64,000 nucleotides of DNA from Lentisphaera araneosa HTCC2155 (GCF_000170755.1 NZ_ABCK01000003.1:281897-345896); one strand, 5' to 3'; counted from the stretch's first letter, positions 1-9,483 are shown. Made by a program: numbers and translations. The notes: a model not told the origin generated them from the sequence alone.

Positions 1-345
1 TAGAGTGAAAAAGGCTTCGTCAATCGAATAAAATTCAATTTCTTGTGCATGTACATGGAGTAATTGCATGACACGAGCGGATAGGTCGCCATAGAGGGGG
101 AAATTTGAGGAATAAGCCAAGACTCCATGCATTTCGACTAAGGGGCGGATCTCAAAGAAAGGGACACCCATTTGGATGCCGAGTGCTTTAGCTTCAGCGG
201 AACGGGCAATGACACAGCCATCATTATTGGAGAGGATAACAATCGCTCGACCGATGAGTTGGGGGTTGAAGCATCTTTCGCAAGAAGCATAAAAATTATT
301 GCAATCAGCTAAGGCAATCCATTCATTTGTATTTGCGGACGACAC
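1..345 (-). CDS. umuC: DNA polymerase V catalytic subunit UmuC, N-terminal part (cut by window edge)
   Basis: Y-family translesion polymerase subunit. The reverse strand reads IALADCNNFYASCER near the start and FYSIDEAFF before the window edge; these are the palm motifs holding the metal-binding Asp and Asp-Glu of the Y family. Only about 115 residues are inside the window. There is no ATG at the head of this frame. The best start is a GTG at 345-343, which overlaps the end of umuD by 23 bases and would give translational coupling. It acts with UmuD' in SOS mutagenic bypass. Identity is firm; the exact start is less sure. Confidence 0.9.
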   Translation of the reverse strand, partial: MSSANTNEWIALADCNNFYASCERCFNPQLIGRAIVILSNNDGCVIARSAEAKALGIQMGVPFFEIRPLVEMHGVLAYSSNFPLYGDLSARVMQLLHVHAQEIEFYSIDEAFFTL

Positions 346-706
346 CAGTGACGACTCCCCATATTTCGATGTTGTCACATTCAATAGGAGCATAAGCCCG
401 ATTAGCGGCAATAAGGCGTGGTTTGCCATGCTGATTGAACTTGAGCTGTTTGACGGTGAATTCACCCTCGATAATGGCAATGACGATATCGCTTTTTTGT
501 GCTTGGAGTGAGCGATCGACCACGAGGATATCGCCAGGATAAATACCTGCACCTTTCATCGATTCTCCGCCCACACGCAAGAAAAAGCTAGCACAAGGGT
601 GCTTAATGAGATGGTCGTGGATGTTGAGTTGCATCTCGACAAAATCATCTGCGGGTGAGGGAAAGCCAGCGTTAACGGAATGAAGGAGTAGTGGGCAGGT
701 GTTCAT
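323..706 (-). CDS. umuD: UmuD, self-cleaving LexA-like protein of DNA polymerase V
   Basis: 127 residues, close to the usual 139. The N-terminal AGFPSPAD (from about residue 13) matches the UmuD cleavage region. The nucleophile Ser49 lies in VGGESMKGAGI and the general-base Lys86 in GEFTVKQL, the Ser-Lys dyad of the S24 family. RecA-stimulated self-cleavage gives UmuD', which joins UmuC. umuC follows with an overlap, so the pair forms an umuDC operon. The 150-base upstream gap holds a palindrome that could be its operator. Confidence 0.95.
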   Translation of the reverse strand: MNTCPLLLHSVNAGFPSPADDFVEMQLNIHDHLIKHPCASFFLRVGGESMKGAGIYPGDILVVDRSLQAQKSDIVIAIIEGEFTVKQLKFNQHGKPRLIAANRAYAPIECDNIEIWGVVTGVVRKYK

Positions 707-725
707 TTTTATTTTCTATAATTAA

Positions 726-743
726 TTTAAATAGCTATTAAAT
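726..743 (-). promoter_or_regulatory. candidate operator upstream of umuD
   Basis: The sequence TTTAAATAGCTATTAAAT has a perfect 10-base palindrome (AATAGCTATT) with flanking TT/AA, ending 20 bases before the umuD ATG. Its position and AT-rich palindromic form fit a repressor site for an SOS gene, but it does not match the known E. coli or Bacillus LexA boxes. AT-rich palindromes also arise by chance. Confidence 0.3.
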
Positions 744-886
744 ATAAGCTTAAAATATTTCGTATTCAAGACAGTTTTTTGCTTTCTATGGAAAAAATCT
801 GAGAGGGTGATAAAGTGCGCAAAATGCTCTAGCTTTATCTTAAAAGCTTTTAGAGAAAAATGATTGAAAGCTTCGAGGTTAAAGCA

Positions 887-1309
887 ATGGATAAACAAAA
901 AGGTCGCGGTAAGGATAAAACATCTGAGCGTCAAAAGTTAAAGTTTTTAGACGAGTTACGTCGGACACGAGATAAAACACTCGCATCTAAAGTAGTGGGA
1001 GTGGATCTGGTGAAGATTCGCAGTTGGCGTCAAACAGACCCGGTGTTTAATACCAAGTACAAAGCTTTGGTAGTGGGCGATGATGATGCGCGTAAAAAAG
1101 AGAATAAAAAAGAACTCGTACTCAAGTTTCTAAAGATGGGCTGTTCGCAACGTATGGCTTGTGACAAGGCCTACGTTTCCACCTTGAGTTTTCGTACTTG
1201 GAAAAAAGTTGATGAAGAATTTAAAAATGAAGTAAATCGCGTTCGTCAATCATTTGGATCAATGAAGCGTGGGGGCTATAAACCCAAAGATGATGAATGG
1301 GATAGTTAA
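887..1309 (+). CDS. small DNA-binding-like protein with two tandem HTH-like units, unrecognised
   Basis: 140 residues from the ATG at 887, which has a GAGG ribosome site 6 bases upstream; an in-frame ATG at 860 is also possible. The N-terminus is very basic (MDKQKGRGKDK). Two similar segments follow: DKTLASKVVGVDLVKIRSWR then DPVFNTKY, and CSQRMACDKAYVSTLSFRTW then DEEFKNEV. Both have the pattern helix, turn, helix with a conserved W followed by an acidic-x-x-Phe helix, as in phage terminase small-subunit and repressor HTH domains. DNA binding is therefore likely, but the role is unknown. It is divergent from umuDC. Confidence 0.6.
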   Translation: MDKQKGRGKDKTSERQKLKFLDELRRTRDKTLASKVVGVDLVKIRSWRQTDPVFNTKYKALVVGDDDARKKENKKELVLKFLKMGCSQRMACDKAYVSTLSFRTWKKVDEEFKNEVNRVRQSFGSMKRGGYKPKDDEWDS

Positions 1310-1442
1310 AATATCTTTCAAAACTTGAAATTCCGTAATAAAAGTGAAAGAGAAAACTCGCAAAATTTTCGTATTGCGTTACTTTACTGGCCTTTAAAGG
1401 CTTAGGCCGCAAACTAGAATAAGAATTTACAGGAGATACTTA

Positions 1443-1658
1443 GTGTCTGAAGAGACGATTAAAGCAGACGGCGTAGTGAAAGAATTGCTTTCAAACGGCC
1501 TATATAGAGTAGAGCTAGAGGGTGGTCACCAAGTGACAGCTCACGTGAAAGGTAAGATGAGAATGTTTAATATACGTATTCTTGCTGGCGATACAGTATC
1601 TATTGAGATGTCGCCTTACGATTTGACTAAGGCTCGTATCGTTTTCCGCAAAAAATAA
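1443..1658 (+). CDS. infA: translation initiation factor IF-1
   Basis: 71 residues, the standard IF-1 length, one S1/OB-fold domain. Recognisable stretches are IKADGVVKELLSNGLYRVEL, HVKGKMRMFNIRILAGD and the end LTKARIVFRKK. It binds the 30S A site with IF-2 and IF-3 during initiation. The start codon is GTG at 1443 with AGGAG upstream. It is monocistronic here: a strong hairpin terminator begins 22 bases after the stop, and the next gene is on the other strand. Confidence 0.97.
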   Translation: MSEETIKADGVVKELLSNGLYRVELEGGHQVTAHVKGKMRMFNIRILAGDTVSIEMSPYDLTKARIVFRKK

Positions 1659-1680
1659 TCTCCTGTTGTAGATTTTCAAA

Positions 1681-1706
1681 AGACCAGATGTTCTCTGGTC
1701 TTTTTT
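1681..1706 (+). terminator. Rho-independent terminator of infA
   Basis: A perfect 8-base stem AGACCAGA / TCTGGTCT with a 5-base loop is followed by a run of T. It lies 22 bases after the infA stop. Confidence 0.92.
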
Positions 1707-1830
1707 GCGTTGGGGGCATGGCGACCTACTTTTTCAGGGAAGCTTGTCTGATACGCAATTATTAATTTTAAATGTTTAATTCTAAATTTTGGATTGAGAG
1801 TTAAATAAACTTGAACCCTAGAATCTGAAT

Positions 1831-4800
1831 TTAGTTGAGCAGGCTGGCGAGATCGCTCATTTGGAGCTTGCTTGAGGCTTTGAACTCGTCTTGCTCGATG
1901 ATTTCATCAAAGAGTTTCTGTTTCTCAGCTTGTAGTGCCGCGACTTTTTCTTCCACGGAATCAGCACTAATCATGCGATAGATAATGACCGGGTTATCCT
2001 GACCAATACGGTGGCTTCGGTCAATGGCCTGATTTTCGGCTGCGGGGTTCCACCAAGGGTCGAAAATAAAGACATAGGAAGCGCGAGTAAGGTTGAGGCC
2101 TGTGCCGGCTGCTTTGAGTGATAAGAGGAAGACTGACGCGTCTGGACTCTCACTAAATTCATCGACAATTTTGGAGCGTTTTTGGCTCGGTGTTTCACCT
2201 GTGATCATGTGAGTTTTGATATGTTCATTATGCAGTTCTTTTTCAATTTCTTTGAGGATTCCCGTGAACTGAGAGAAGAAGAGGCAGCTATGCCCTTCGG
2301 CCATGAGGTCTTTAGCTTTCTCAATGAAAGCAGCTGCTTTGGGAGAGCGTTGAGCTAAGGGGAGATCCGGATCAGGGCGATATTCTTCTGGGCAACCAAA
2401 AGCGGAGTGACAAGACAGTTGGCGCAAACGCGTCAACGAAGCCAGGACATTCATCGCATTGCCCGCTTTGAGCGACTGACGAGCTTGGCGCATTTCGCGT
2501 TGGTAAAGATCGATTTGGACTTCTGACATAGGAATGTCGAGGGGGATAAATGTTTTTGGTGGAAGCTCGGGAGCTGCCATTTTTTTCGTACGACGCAACA
2601 TGAAGGGCTTGAGGCGCTTGATCACGAGTGAGGCGGAGTCACCTTGGCAGAGAAGGCGGAAATCTTCTTTGGAACCATTGAGCCCCGGATTGAGGAATTC
2701 CATGATGGACCACAAGTCGTCCGCGGAGTTTTCGATGGGCGTACCACTGAGAGCAATGCGGCGTTTGGATTTGAGTTGACGGACTGCGCGAGAAACTTGT
2801 GATTCAGAATTTTTGATCTGTTGAGCTTCGTCGAGTACGATGTGTTCAAATTTTAATTTCTTTAGTGTATTGAGGTCGTTGCGTACGAGTGAATAAGAAA
2901 TGATGAAGAGGCCTTTTTTCTGCTCAAAGTTTTCGTAGACTTCGCCGCGCTTATCGAGATTGCCACGAATGATGTGAGTTTCGAGGTGAGGAGTGAATTT
3001 TTGAGCTTCTTTCTGCCAGTTGTCGAGTAGTGAGGAAGGACAGACAATGAGGTTGGCCGCTTGAGAATGGCTCATACTCGCCAAAGTTTGCACAGTTTTA
3101 CCTAGGCCCATGTCATCGGCTAATAAAGCGCCGCATTGATTTTGAGCGAGAGAGCTTAAGAACTGGTAGCCTTCCACTTGGTATTTGCGCAGTTCGCAAT
3201 TGACTTTTGCGGGGGGCGCTTCAGAGCTCTGATACCTTTGGATAATACTCTGGAGAGCATCTTTTGAGTTGGGGCTTACGGGTAAGTCATCGAGCGGGAG
3301 CTGAGCAATATTGAGTGGATGAATGCGTGGGCTTCCTGCGGGGGAAATGCCGTATTCTTCGAGTAATTGTGTGTGAGAATTTAAATGTTCTTTATCGAGG
3401 TTGAACCAATCGCCGTTCGAACTACGAAAGAAAGAACCAGAACTTTGGGCCGCGTGTTCGAGGTCGCGTGAACTGATGCTTTGTCCTGAAATATTCCAGT
3501 GAACTTCAAGTCTCTGGCTACCATCGCTATTATCAATGATTGAGAACTGTTTTTGGATACTTTGCGGTTCTCGCAATTTTTGTAAGGAGCGATCGAGTTG
3601 AGCAGAAAGCGGCCAGGCATCGAGAAATTGTTCGAGCTTATTTTGATTGAGTAAGATAGAGAATTCGTCGGCGTTGATATTTTCTCCCTTGAGCTTGTTT
3701 TTGAGCTCGGGAAAATGGCTATTGGGGAGTTTGCCTTTGACGATGAATTTACCGTTTTTCAGCTGAAGTTTCGTGGAACTGATCTCTTGTGTGATAATGA
3801 TGCGTTGTTGCTCGAGTCGAGCTTTGAGAGGGGCTTCTTCTTGGCCTTGTTGACTGACAAATTCCCCAGATAAAACTTCTGTATGACCCTGGAGAAGTTC
3901 AGGGAGGAATTTACAGGCTTGGTCAAGGGGGATCGTGGGGACTTTTGAACTCTTAAAACAATGGAGCAGGACTTTCATTGGCACGTGACAACGGAAAGGA
4001 ATATTGCCACCGCCAAGCGCTAAAGTTTCGCGATCTTTGAATTTGCCGACGTAGTGATGGAAAGTCTTGGCCTGTTCGCGGTTGGGGCCAATGAGGCAGT
4101 GAAGACGAACTTTTTTGTCGTTGATTTCAGGTTCGATAAAAGCGCGGAATTCGCAATGTGTTAAAACCGCATCGCCCGTGAGGCGGTCAATGAAACGTCC
4201 GGGAAACTCCTTCCAAGTGTTCAGCCATTCATCGAGTTTTTTACGCGTGATTTTAAGGAGTTTTTCTTGGCTTCTGTAAATGCGGTAGGGTTTAACTTGG
4301 TCAAAGAGCCAGCCTAAGAAACGTGCATCGAGGGTTTCGAGTTCGGAAGCGATGCCGCGCTTGTTGTAGCATTGAGCTGAAAAGTTATAGAGATTTTGCA
4401 TGACGCAGAGTTTGCGATCGTTGTCAAAATCTTGGTAAAAGCGAATAGCCGCCTGAGAGTCACTGTAGTTTCTTTCGATCTCAACCGTGAGTTTCCACTT
4501 TTCAAATTTTACAGGAGTGGGAGAGCTAGGACGTTCCGCATTAGATTGGGGGAGCGTGGCTTGGTAGCGATTTTGCGCTGGCCGCGGTGAGGCAGAAACT
4601 TTTTTACGGAAATCGGGAACTTGGAACTTCTTGCCGAGTAATTTGTCTACTTGATTAACGAGGATGTAGGAGTGGAGACAAAAAGATTTTCCGGGTTGGC
4701 AAGTACAGGATTGCTTCCATTGCTCATCAATCCATGACCAACGACAAACGTAGCGCCCTGCAATAGTAAGGCTAATGAGCTTGGCTTCAGCTTTAAAGAG

Positions 4801-4938
4801 GGTGATCTTGAGGGCTGCGGGCCCTAAGCGTCTGATCATTGAAGGGAAAGAGCGGGGGAAAGAAGAGGAGAATCCTTGGATGCCGGGCCAGTCTTTGGCC
4901 CATGGGAGGTCGTCGTTTGCCGGGGTATCAGAAGCCAT
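1831..4938 (-). CDS. SNF2-family DNA helicase/translocase with N-terminal SWIM zinc finger
   Basis: 1035 residues. A SWIM motif (CTCQPGKSFCLH, pattern C-x-C-x6-C-x-H) sits near residue 80. A long middle region leads to the two-lobed SNF2 ATPase in the last 480 residues: motif I LLADDMGLGKTVQTL, motif II VLDEAQQIKN, motif III ALSGTPIENS, and motifs V-VI KAAGTGLNLT and AIDRSHRIGQ. SWIM-SNF2 proteins are ATP-driven DNA or nucleoprotein translocases of poorly known role in bacteria. The gene stands alone, with divergent and convergent neighbours. Identity at family level is certain; substrate unknown. Confidence 0.95.
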   Translation of the reverse strand: MASDTPANDDLPWAKDWPGIQGFSSSFPRSFPSMIRRLGPAALKITLFKAEAKLISLTIAGRYVCRWSWIDEQWKQSCTCQPGKSFCLHSYILVNQVDKLLGKKFQVPDFRKKVSASPRPAQNRYQATLPQSNAERPSSPTPVKFEKWKLTVEIERNYSDSQAAIRFYQDFDNDRKLCVMQNLYNFSAQCYNKRGIASELETLDARFLGWLFDQVKPYRIYRSQEKLLKITRKKLDEWLNTWKEFPGRFIDRLTGDAVLTHCEFRAFIEPEINDKKVRLHCLIGPNREQAKTFHHYVGKFKDRETLALGGGNIPFRCHVPMKVLLHCFKSSKVPTIPLDQACKFLPELLQGHTEVLSGEFVSQQGQEEAPLKARLEQQRIIITQEISSTKLQLKNGKFIVKGKLPNSHFPELKNKLKGENINADEFSILLNQNKLEQFLDAWPLSAQLDRSLQKLREPQSIQKQFSIIDNSDGSQRLEVHWNISGQSISSRDLEHAAQSSGSFFRSSNGDWFNLDKEHLNSHTQLLEEYGISPAGSPRIHPLNIAQLPLDDLPVSPNSKDALQSIIQRYQSSEAPPAKVNCELRKYQVEGYQFLSSLAQNQCGALLADDMGLGKTVQTLASMSHSQAANLIVCPSSLLDNWQKEAQKFTPHLETHIIRGNLDKRGEVYENFEQKKGLFIISYSLVRNDLNTLKKLKFEHIVLDEAQQIKNSESQVSRAVRQLKSKRRIALSGTPIENSADDLWSIMEFLNPGLNGSKEDFRLLCQGDSASLVIKRLKPFMLRRTKKMAAPELPPKTFIPLDIPMSEVQIDLYQREMRQARQSLKAGNAMNVLASLTRLRQLSCHSAFGCPEEYRPDPDLPLAQRSPKAAAFIEKAKDLMAEGHSCLFFSQFTGILKEIEKELHNEHIKTHMITGETPSQKRSKIVDEFSESPDASVFLLSLKAAGTGLNLTRASYVFIFDPWWNPAAENQAIDRSHRIGQDNPVIIYRMISADSVEEKVAALQAEKQKLFDEIIEQDEFKASSKLQMSDLASLLN

Positions 4939-5155
4939 GGTAAAATGAGTTGTTTTTAAATTTGAATCTTATAGGACACTAGAAAGTCGGGGATTTCCAA
5001 GCTTTCTTGACGAAAAACGATAAAAAAGCTTGCTATGGGTGATTTTAGCTTGTTCAATAGAAGTTCTAAAATCTTCTTGGAGAGAAAGATAAATCAAGTA
5101 TAGATCAAGAGTCGACTAAAATTCAGTTAAAATCCTTGCTTTGTACTTAAAATGC

Positions 5156-5183
5156 TTGAGATTTTGGGGTAAGTGCCTACATT
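5156..5183 (+). promoter_or_regulatory. possible sigma-70 promoter for the zinc-ribbon / ptsN genes
   Basis: TTGAGA, a 16-base spacer and TACATT, about 40 bases before the 5225 start. The match is moderate (4 to 5 of 6 in each box). The rest of the 286-base gap between the helicase and this gene shows no other feature. Confidence 0.4.
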
Positions 5184-5224
5184 AAACTTAATATAATTTT
5201 AACTAGATCAACAGAGATTAACTT

Positions 5225-5563
5225 ATGACCCGTGGTCCATATACAACACTTTTAAAAATTCAAGAACTTGAATTGGTTCTCAAAGAGAGTCAAGCCTTGC
5301 ATGGAGAGGAAAAAGAAGCTCAGGAATTATCTGAGAAAATTGACGCTCTAAAAAGTGATGTGCCTGAGCGTACATTAAAGCATTTTGATCGCTTTAGAAA
5401 AAATGGTGTGGGTATAACAAAAGAAGTGGACGGTCGTTGTAGAGCATGCAATATGGTAATTCCTCAGGGGACACTTAATCGCATGAATTCAGGTAAAGAA
5501 GAACCCGTGTGCCCCACTTGCCAAGTCTATCTTTATTTAAGCGTGTATAACTGGGAAAACTAA
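5225..5563 (+). CDS. coiled-coil / C4 zinc-ribbon protein (zf-RING_7 type)
   Basis: 112 residues. The first 60 residues are a charged helical hairpin (ELELVLKESQALHGEEKEAQ). The C-terminus carries a four-cysteine ribbon, CRACN-MVIPQGTLNRM followed by VCPTC, typical of the short bacterial zf-RING_7 family. The MVIP and LNRM words are hallmarks of that family, whose members are thought to bind nucleic acid or act as adaptors. Its stop is one base before the ptsN-like start, so the two are co-transcribed. Confidence 0.75.
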   Translation: MTRGPYTTLLKIQELELVLKESQALHGEEKEAQELSEKIDALKSDVPERTLKHFDRFRKNGVGITKEVDGRCRACNMVIPQGTLNRMNSGKEEPVCPTCQVYLYLSVYNWEN

Positions 5564-5564
5564 A

Positions 5565-6029
5565 ATGGATTTAACACGACTTTTACCCGCAGGTCACTGC
5601 GTTCTTAATCTCAGCACAACTTGCTACAAAGAGGCTATTCGCGAAACGATGCAGCCTCTAGTTGATAGTGGGATTGTGACTGATGCCGAAACATTCAATA
5701 ACCGCGTTCTCAAACGCGAAGCTCAAATCACCACAGCTATTGGCGGTGGTGTGGCTGTTCCTCACGCTCGTTCGAGAGACGTGACGCGTTTGGGTCTAGC
5801 AGTGGGCGTTTTAGATGAGCCGATTAAATTTAACGAAGAAGGAGATGAGGTTTCAATTATTTTCTTGATTTCGATTCCCTCTTTTGCACCAGTAGCTCAC
5901 ATGCCTTTGCTTCAGCATTTGGCGAGTTTTGTACGCTACCCGAAAAAAGTTGAAAAACTTTTGGGAAGTAAAACTCCGGCAGCTGCCGCCAAATACCTCT
6001 GCTCGTATAAAGCACGCGCTAAGAAGTAG
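5565..6029 (+). CDS. ptsN: PTS EIIA component, PtsN (nitrogen/fructose) type
   Basis: 154 residues forming one PTS_EIIA type-2 domain. The phosphoacceptor His67 lies in GGGVAVPHARSRDV, and the downstream FLISIPSFAPVAHMPLLQHL also fits. No EIIB or EIIC domain or gene is nearby, so a regulatory phosphorelay role like PtsN is more likely than sugar uptake. It follows the zinc-ribbon gene by one base and ends before a terminator. Confidence 0.85.
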   Translation: MDLTRLLPAGHCVLNLSTTCYKEAIRETMQPLVDSGIVTDAETFNNRVLKREAQITTAIGGGVAVPHARSRDVTRLGLAVGVLDEPIKFNEEGDEVSIIFLISIPSFAPVAHMPLLQHLASFVRYPKKVEKLLGSKTPAAAAKYLCSYKARAKK

Positions 6030-6048
6030 TTTTTTTTATTTTTTTATT

Positions 6049-6080
6049 CCGGCCTAAATTCTTTTAGGGCGGTTTTTTTT
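6049..6080 (+). terminator. terminator after ptsN
   Basis: CCGGCCTAAA pairs with TTTAGGGCGG (one mismatch) across a short loop, followed by eight T. Confidence 0.8.
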
Positions 6081-6102
6081 ATTCTATATACAGGATTTGT
6101 TT

Positions 6103-8865
6103 ATGGGGATTTTTGATTTTTTACGCAAGAAAGAGAGCGTTATCACGCCGAGTCAATCACATCATTCCGTCGCGGAAAAAATGTCGGATGTTGAATTTAT
6201 TTTAGAGAGCTTAGCTAAGCAAGAAGATGAGCTTGCCGTGCGCAATGCAATCAACTCTTACACCGATAAAGATAGTTTAAAAACCATTTCTGAGAAGTCC
6301 ACAGATTTAGCCAAAAAGCTTGCGAAGCAAAGATTAAAAGAACTCACTTTTGATGACCTGATCAAAGGTCGTCAGACAGAATGTGATGCGGACTTTTTAG
6401 GCGATTTGACTGATAAAGAAAGATTGAAACTCATTCGTGCTTGTCATGGTGAACCTTGGGCAGAGCAATCTCTGGCTTTAATTTCCGATCAAGAAAACCT
6501 CAAGCACGCTGCTTGTGTTGAAAACGCCAAGCTCGGCCGCTTGGCTGTAGAGCGCTTAGAAGCTAAAACTGAGCTCGAGTATGTAGCGCAGCATGCGCTG
6601 ATTGGTAATGTTCGCAACTATGCCAAACGTCATTTAAGAGAAAAGTTCCCCGATAAAGTTGAGGCAGTTAAAGATAATTTCGATCATTCGACGCATAAAG
6701 CCAAGAATGTGATCAAATCTCTTCATGCGATGGAGATGTTGGGTAAATGGGAAGATTTGGAAAGTGAATTTGAAGCAAACTGCAAAACTTGGGAACAGCT
6801 CGCAGTATCTGATGAAGAGTTATGTAAACAATTCGACAAACATTATCAGGCATGTTCAGCAGGCTTAGAAGTTTGGCGCCAAGAAAATGCGGCGAGACTT
6901 GAGCAAGAAAAAGCTCAGCAAGAGGCTGTATCGCAACGCGAAGTACTTATTGCGAAACTCGCAGAAGAGATTGAGAGCTTTGAGGTCTTGGATGCTCTTC
7001 AAGAAGAGTGGAATGCCCTCACTGATTTAGATGATTCTGAGCTCAATAAGGAGTGGAAGCATCAATGGAATGAAGCCGCTAAGCAAGTAACAATGGCTTT
7101 ACAGAAATTAGCTCAAGCAGAGAAAGATAAAGAGCATGCGGGTCAAAATATCGAAGCTGTGATGGGTAAGTTACAGGATTGGTATGAATCGAAAAAAGTT
7201 CTTCCATCAAAGCTTCATCACCTCAAGGAGGAATGGAAAAAGATTGCGGCTTACGCAAGTCATGAAGCTACCGATAGCTATAACAAAGTTTTAAATGATT
7301 ATCAGGTTTTTTGTGATCAGGCGGCCGAAGCTGAAACTGAGCAGCGAGCTCGAATTGATGAGTTGATTAAACGTATCGAAGAAATGGATGAGGCGTCTAA
7401 ATCTAATACGGATCGCGTCAAATCCGCACGTAAAGAAGTCTTGGAATTGAGTAAGAACTTAAGTGATAAAAGAACAATTTCCGATGTCTTGCGCAAAGCT
7501 GAAGATAGGTATTACAAACTCGTCGAAGAGTCGCACGAGGGTGATGCATTTTTAGAGATGGATAACGAGAGTAAGGTTGAAGATTTATTTGATCAAGCTC
7601 GTGAATGGTTAAGTCTTCCAGCAGATGGTAAGCTTTTTAATAAGTTAAAAGATTTCCGTCAGCAATGGCAAGCCCTACGTCCTTTGCCCAAGAGCCGCTT
7701 CGCAAAAATCAAAACTGAATTCGAAACTTTAGCTGATGCGACTTTCGCAAAATGGAAAGAGTTTAACGAAGAAGAAGACAAGCGTCGCGATGCAAATCTC
7801 GAAGTAAAAAAGACTTTGATTGAAGAGCTCAATGAAACTCTTAAAGAGTGGACAAATATGAGCGAAACGATGAAGAAGGTCAAAGATCTACAGAAGCGTT
7901 GGAAGGAATCAGGTCCGGTTCGCCGTGAGTATGCCGATCAAGTTTGGCAAGAGTTTAATGGCAAGAGTCAGGCGTTTTATGATGAAGCGCATAAAATCAT
8001 GGAGAAAGCTGAAGAAACTAAGACTCAGCTCCTCGAGCAAGCGACTCAACTCGCAGAGAATTTAGATAAAGCGACGAATGCGCGTCAAACGGTTCTCGAT
8101 TTACGCACTAAATGGAAAGAAATCGGATTTGCGGGTTATAAGGCCGAGAAGGCTTTATGGGATAAGTTTAATACTTCCTGCAACGCCGTGTTTGAAGTGG
8201 TGAATGCTCAGAAAAATCGTTTGCACGAAGGTTTAGATAAAGCGGATGCGGAACGCAAAGCTTTTATTGATCAGGCTTTTGAATTAGCGAAGGAACTCAG
8301 TGAAAAAGAGGGCGTTCGTTCAGCTGAATCATTCGTTCATTTTAATCGTATAACTTTATCGGACTTCAATCGCGGCCATCGCAAAGAAGACGATAAACTC
8401 TATGCCATGATCGATGAGAAATTAGCCGACTTCAAAGGTCAAAAATATGAAGAAGCGGATGATAAGTATGTGCAGCTCCTCAAAGATGTTTTAGCGGGGA
8501 ATTGTGAGTTCTCAGTTGACCTTAAACAATTTAGCCCTGCAGAGAAGCGCGTTAATCGCATTAACCGTGCTTGCCAGGAGATGGAAAAACTTTCTCGCCA
8601 GCCAGTTCAGTACGAAGAAGAAGCGGACTTTGATTTAAAGAATGCGATCAAAGGCTTGGCATTTGCGATGACTGCAAGCTCGGCTGATGATGAAGAGAAA
8701 CTTCCACCAGTGAACTCAAAACGTGCCAAACAACTGCTTTGGACCAATAGTCTGCGTCTCTTTGTTGAGCTTCAAGCAGAATCGGAAGAGAATCAGAGCA
8801 AGTACGCCGAACGCTTTTTGAAAGCAGTCGAAGTATTTACTGAGGCAGCGCAAGCTAAAGAGTAG
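6103..8865 (+). CDS. large DUF349 repeat protein
   Basis: 920 residues from the ATG at 6103; CAGGA lies about 8 bases upstream, and an in-frame TTG at 6097 is less likely. The first 200 residues look like alpha-helical repeats. The rest is charged helices with repeated DUF349 units of the form W-x-x-I/L-G...W-x-x-F: LQKRWKESGPVRREYADQVW, LRTKWKEIGFAGYKAEKALW and WQALRPLPKSRFAKI. No signal peptide or membrane segment is seen, so it should be cytoplasmic. The function of DUF349 proteins is unknown. The hydrolase at 8886 follows after 20 bases. Confidence 0.85.
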   Translation: MGIFDFLRKKESVITPSQSHHSVAEKMSDVEFILESLAKQEDELAVRNAINSYTDKDSLKTISEKSTDLAKKLAKQRLKELTFDDLIKGRQTECDADFLGDLTDKERLKLIRACHGEPWAEQSLALISDQENLKHAACVENAKLGRLAVERLEAKTELEYVAQHALIGNVRNYAKRHLREKFPDKVEAVKDNFDHSTHKAKNVIKSLHAMEMLGKWEDLESEFEANCKTWEQLAVSDEELCKQFDKHYQACSAGLEVWRQENAARLEQEKAQQEAVSQREVLIAKLAEEIESFEVLDALQEEWNALTDLDDSELNKEWKHQWNEAAKQVTMALQKLAQAEKDKEHAGQNIEAVMGKLQDWYESKKVLPSKLHHLKEEWKKIAAYASHEATDSYNKVLNDYQVFCDQAAEAETEQRARIDELIKRIEEMDEASKSNTDRVKSARKEVLELSKNLSDKRTISDVLRKAEDRYYKLVEESHEGDAFLEMDNESKVEDLFDQAREWLSLPADGKLFNKLKDFRQQWQALRPLPKSRFAKIKTEFETLADATFAKWKEFNEEEDKRRDANLEVKKTLIEELNETLKEWTNMSETMKKVKDLQKRWKESGPVRREYADQVWQEFNGKSQAFYDEAHKIMEKAEETKTQLLEQATQLAENLDKATNARQTVLDLRTKWKEIGFAGYKAEKALWDKFNTSCNAVFEVVNAQKNRLHEGLDKADAERKAFIDQAFELAKELSEKEGVRSAESFVHFNRITLSDFNRGHRKEDDKLYAMIDEKLADFKGQKYEEADDKYVQLLKDVLAGNCEFSVDLKQFSPAEKRVNRINRACQEMEKLSRQPVQYEEEADFDLKNAIKGLAFAMTASSADDEEKLPPVNSKRAKQLLWTNSLRLFVELQAESEENQSKYAERFLKAVEVFTEAAQAKE

Positions 8866-8885
8866 TTCCTCGAGCTTAGGTAAAG

Positions 8886-9479
8886 ATGATTTATCTCTTG
8901 CCAGGAATGGGTGCCAATCGAGAAATGTATAAGGACTGGGAACAGCCTGGTAGATACACTTTTTTAGATTGGCCTCGATTTCACAATGAGGCAAGTTTGA
9001 GTGAAGTTGCGAAGAGAATTATCGAAGAGAATGACATACGATCTTCTGATCTGGTGGGAGGCTCCTCTCTCGGCGGAATTATTGCCATTGAAATTGATAA
9101 GTTATTAAATAATCCGAAAGTGATTCTTTTAGGCAGCGCAATTGATCTATCTGAAATTAATAGTCTCTTGCTCAAATTGAGTGCTCTCAGTGATTACGCT
9201 CCAGTAAAATTAATTCAGTTGTTGACGGGGAAATACGACAATAGCTTATTGAATATGTTTTCTGAGAGCGATCCAAAATTTATTAAAGCTATGTGTAAAC
9301 TCATTGCCTCTTGGGAGGGCTATTTAAGTCTACCTGATAAACTCATTAGAATTCACGGTACTCAGGATCTCGTTATTAACTGTCCTCAAGTGGGCTGTGA
9401 AAAATTGAGTGCGGGTCATTTAATTGCCATGAGTCACCCTAAGCAATGTCAGGAGCTTATAAAAAAGCAGCTTGGCTAG
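8886..9479 (+). CDS. small alpha/beta-hydrolase fold protein
   Basis: 197 residues. The N-terminus MIYLLPGMGANREMY is the first strand plus oxyanion loop. The nucleophile elbow is GGSSLGG (Ser about 60); a late acid is in IHGTQDLV and the catalytic His in SAGHLIAMSHP. This is a full though short triad of the TAP/YqiA-like esterase group. Substrate unknown. The ATG has AGG 7 bases upstream and it is downstream of the DUF349 gene. It converges on the sulfatase-like gene with only 4 bases between the stops. Confidence 0.8.
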   Translation: MIYLLPGMGANREMYKDWEQPGRYTFLDWPRFHNEASLSEVAKRIIEENDIRSSDLVGGSSLGGIIAIEIDKLLNNPKVILLGSAIDLSEINSLLLKLSALSDYAPVKLIQLLTGKYDNSLLNMFSESDPKFIKAMCKLIASWEGYLSLPDKLIRIHGTQDLVINCPQVGCEKLSAGHLIAMSHPKQCQELIKKQLG

Positions 9480-9483
9480 TTTC

